From the NCBI GenBank assembly GCA_023376005.1, contig CM042157.1, positions 66,150,891 to 66,214,890 on the forward strand: a DNA stretch of 64,000 nucleotides, given 5' to 3'. The stretch is from Doryteuthis pealeii. Lineage: Eukaryota; Mollusca; Cephalopoda; Myopsida; Loliginidae. A model generated the notes under the pieces. That model worked only from the letters and a program-made list of their open reading frames with translations, had not been told where the DNA came from and searched no databases. Positions within the stretch are counted from its first letter, which is position 1. Every line of letters begins with the position of its first letter. Positions 62,226 to 64,000 of the stretch are shown piece after piece. The position numbers and the translations under genes are program-made.

Positions 62226-64000
62226 CTGAAAAACAATATTTGTGAAGGTTTTCTTCAAGAGTTTTTCTTCTTCAAATAGCATTTTGATAAAGCATGTTGG
62301 GAAAAAAAATCTGTTGTAGCCATGACAACAGCAATCATTCAAGTTCTTTTTCCCCTCTTTCTCTCAAACTCTCATTCCACTAAACTCAAAAAATGAACAA
62401 TGTAAATGTTTCTATAGTGCTTGAAATTTCGATTATATAAGGCACCAGCTACAGCTAGTTTCCATAATAGTTTCATGAATTAGGACTAGTTCAATATTTA
62501 AGTTCTTTTAAGATATATGCAAGAAAAATTACAAGAAAGCTTACAAATTGAAAATTTTAAATATCATTTTCAAGTAACCAAGTGGTCAACAATGTAAGAC
62601 AATTTTTCAAAAATCATATCAATTGTTTGTTTTTTTTTCCTTTCTTCTTCTAAGTCATAAAATACAATAAAAGATACATCAAGATTTTTTTTATCTTAAT
62701 TTTTTTTTTTTTTTTTTTTTTTTAGTTGTATTATGAACAGTTTATTAAAGTTTCAATAATGAAACTTTTCTTTTTTAGAAAGGAATTTACAAATGAGTTT
62801 TATTGTTATTTTTTCTTTTTTACTGAAAATGAGTTATTGATACATTAAAATAAATATATACATATATGTGAAAACAATAATCGTAAATTTTAAATTGTAC
62901 ATGATAAAAAGGTGCATGAATAAATAAATGATAAAAGGAATGGGATTATGCCAAATTAGCAAATAAATAAAATTACATAAAAAAACATTTAATAATAAAA
63001 ATATAAATAGGATGTATTTTAATTAAAATTACCAAAAATTTACAATAAAAAATTAACTAAGGAGTTTTTGTTTTTTCTTGGTTGTTGATGAAAAGGAACA
63101 GTGAAATTAGATCAATATTTTACACGTAAATAAATCAATAAAAAAAAATTGTTACCATAATTTACAGGAAAATTAAGGTTTTTGGTTTTTTTTATAAATA
63201 TTAATAAACCAAAATAAAATTCATCTTAAGTGCAACATTCAAGTGAAAAACATTTGCTAAAATGACTTTCTTGTATCGTACGAAATATTCATATGGAAAT
63301 GTTTTTGCTGCTGGAAGAATTGTTATGAATCAAATATATATATATATAATAATTTAATTTCTTTTACATATTCTATAAGAAATTAATCATTTTGTTTGTT
63401 ACTTTTAAAGTAATTATATTTTTAGTGATATTATTTATGAATCGTCAAATTCTAACAAGTTTAAGAGAATATATAGAAATATATTTAAATTAGAGATTTT
63501 ATGATTCTTTTATTAAGAATATTACATAAACTGACCAGTTTTATTATTAAATGAAATGAGAATATGGCAGAGAAAGTTAAGGGATTCATAAGAAGATACA
63601 ATCACTAACAAACAAAAGATGTAACTGACAAAATGGTTATCAACTCTTACAAGTCTAGAAAAATTAAAAGCAAGAAAAAATTAAACTAAGATAATAAAAC
63701 TAAATACATATCAACCAATAATAAACAATGATGTATTACATAAAGAGTTAATAATTAACAGATTAAAAAAAAAAAAAAAAATACTTGATAAAAATGTCGA
63801 CAAGCCAACTTGAAACTAAGACTGTAGTTATTGATTGGTTTAGACTGTATATCACAGCATCATATACAACAATTACAATTATATATATATATATATATTG
63901 GTATTTTATTACAAAGAGGAGAAGTAAGAACAAAACATTAAGGGAGATTGTTTTTTTTATAAAGAGTTTCATTAATTTAATTCTTACAAGTAAATTTGCA

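Larger units (their letters stand above)
54000..64000. other. Long AT-rich stretch, probably TCERG1 upstream intron
   Basis: Many poly-A and poly-T runs, GA/TA microsatellites and the mobile elements listed separately. I looked for TCERG1 FF1-FF2 exons on the minus strand and did not find them. Apart from a weak candidate at 62172-62225, I see no coding sequence. Confidence 0.5.

Noticed and set aside
62151..62342. The whole 63-residue open frame around the candidate exon
   Set aside because: Only the central part has splice signals; the ends look like ordinary intron sequence.

Overview
This is eukaryotic, animal nuclear DNA. It is AT-rich, with long introns bounded by GT/AG, dense microsatellites, and many tRNA-derived SINEs, non-autonomous Helitrons, MITEs and LINE tails. 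The two recognisable genes are widely conserved animal genes. Their exon sequences, together with the repeat load and long introns, suggest a lophotrochozoan invertebrate, probably a mollusc and perhaps a cephalopod. That placement is an inference and not a firm identification.

Gene 1 (+ strand, 6136-32923) is the 3' part of a G protein-coupled receptor kinase of the GRK4/5/6 class. Eleven exons are placed to the base, with consistent splice sites and phases. They encode the end of the N-terminal RH region, the whole AGC kinase domain, the AGC tail and a short basic C-terminus. The upstream exons lie outside the window. Its introns hold most of the repeats, including a 3.7-kb array of a 178-bp satellite.

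Gene 2 (- strand, 38676 to at least 52837) is the 3' part of TCERG1 (CA150), a transcription and splicing factor with WW and FF domains. Four exons are clean: the FF3 exon and the last three. The two genes are tail-to-tail, with stop codons about 5.7 kb apart.

From about 41.1 to 51.7 kb the sequence changes character. Repeat families that are clean elsewhere appear here full of small indels and substitutions. A TCERG1 segment between FF3 and FF4 can be read only by switching frame, and a 28S rRNA fragment appears with a similar error load. I read this block as poorly corrected long-read sequence, for example a filled gap, and not as real biology. The missing TCERG1 FF4-FF5 exons should lie inside it.

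From 53 to 64 kb the sequence is very AT-rich, consistent with a long TCERG1 intron. It holds a 28-bp tandem repeat, a MITE, SINE and LINE remnants, a near-perfect foldback at 60.4 kb and one weak candidate cassette exon. I saw no prokaryotic features, no CRISPR array and no convincing free-standing tRNA gene. I found no convincing new biological system. The most notable signals are the suspect block, the higher-order satellite in the GRK intron, an array made of transposon ends, and a mobile element that carries an expandable 31-bp repeat.
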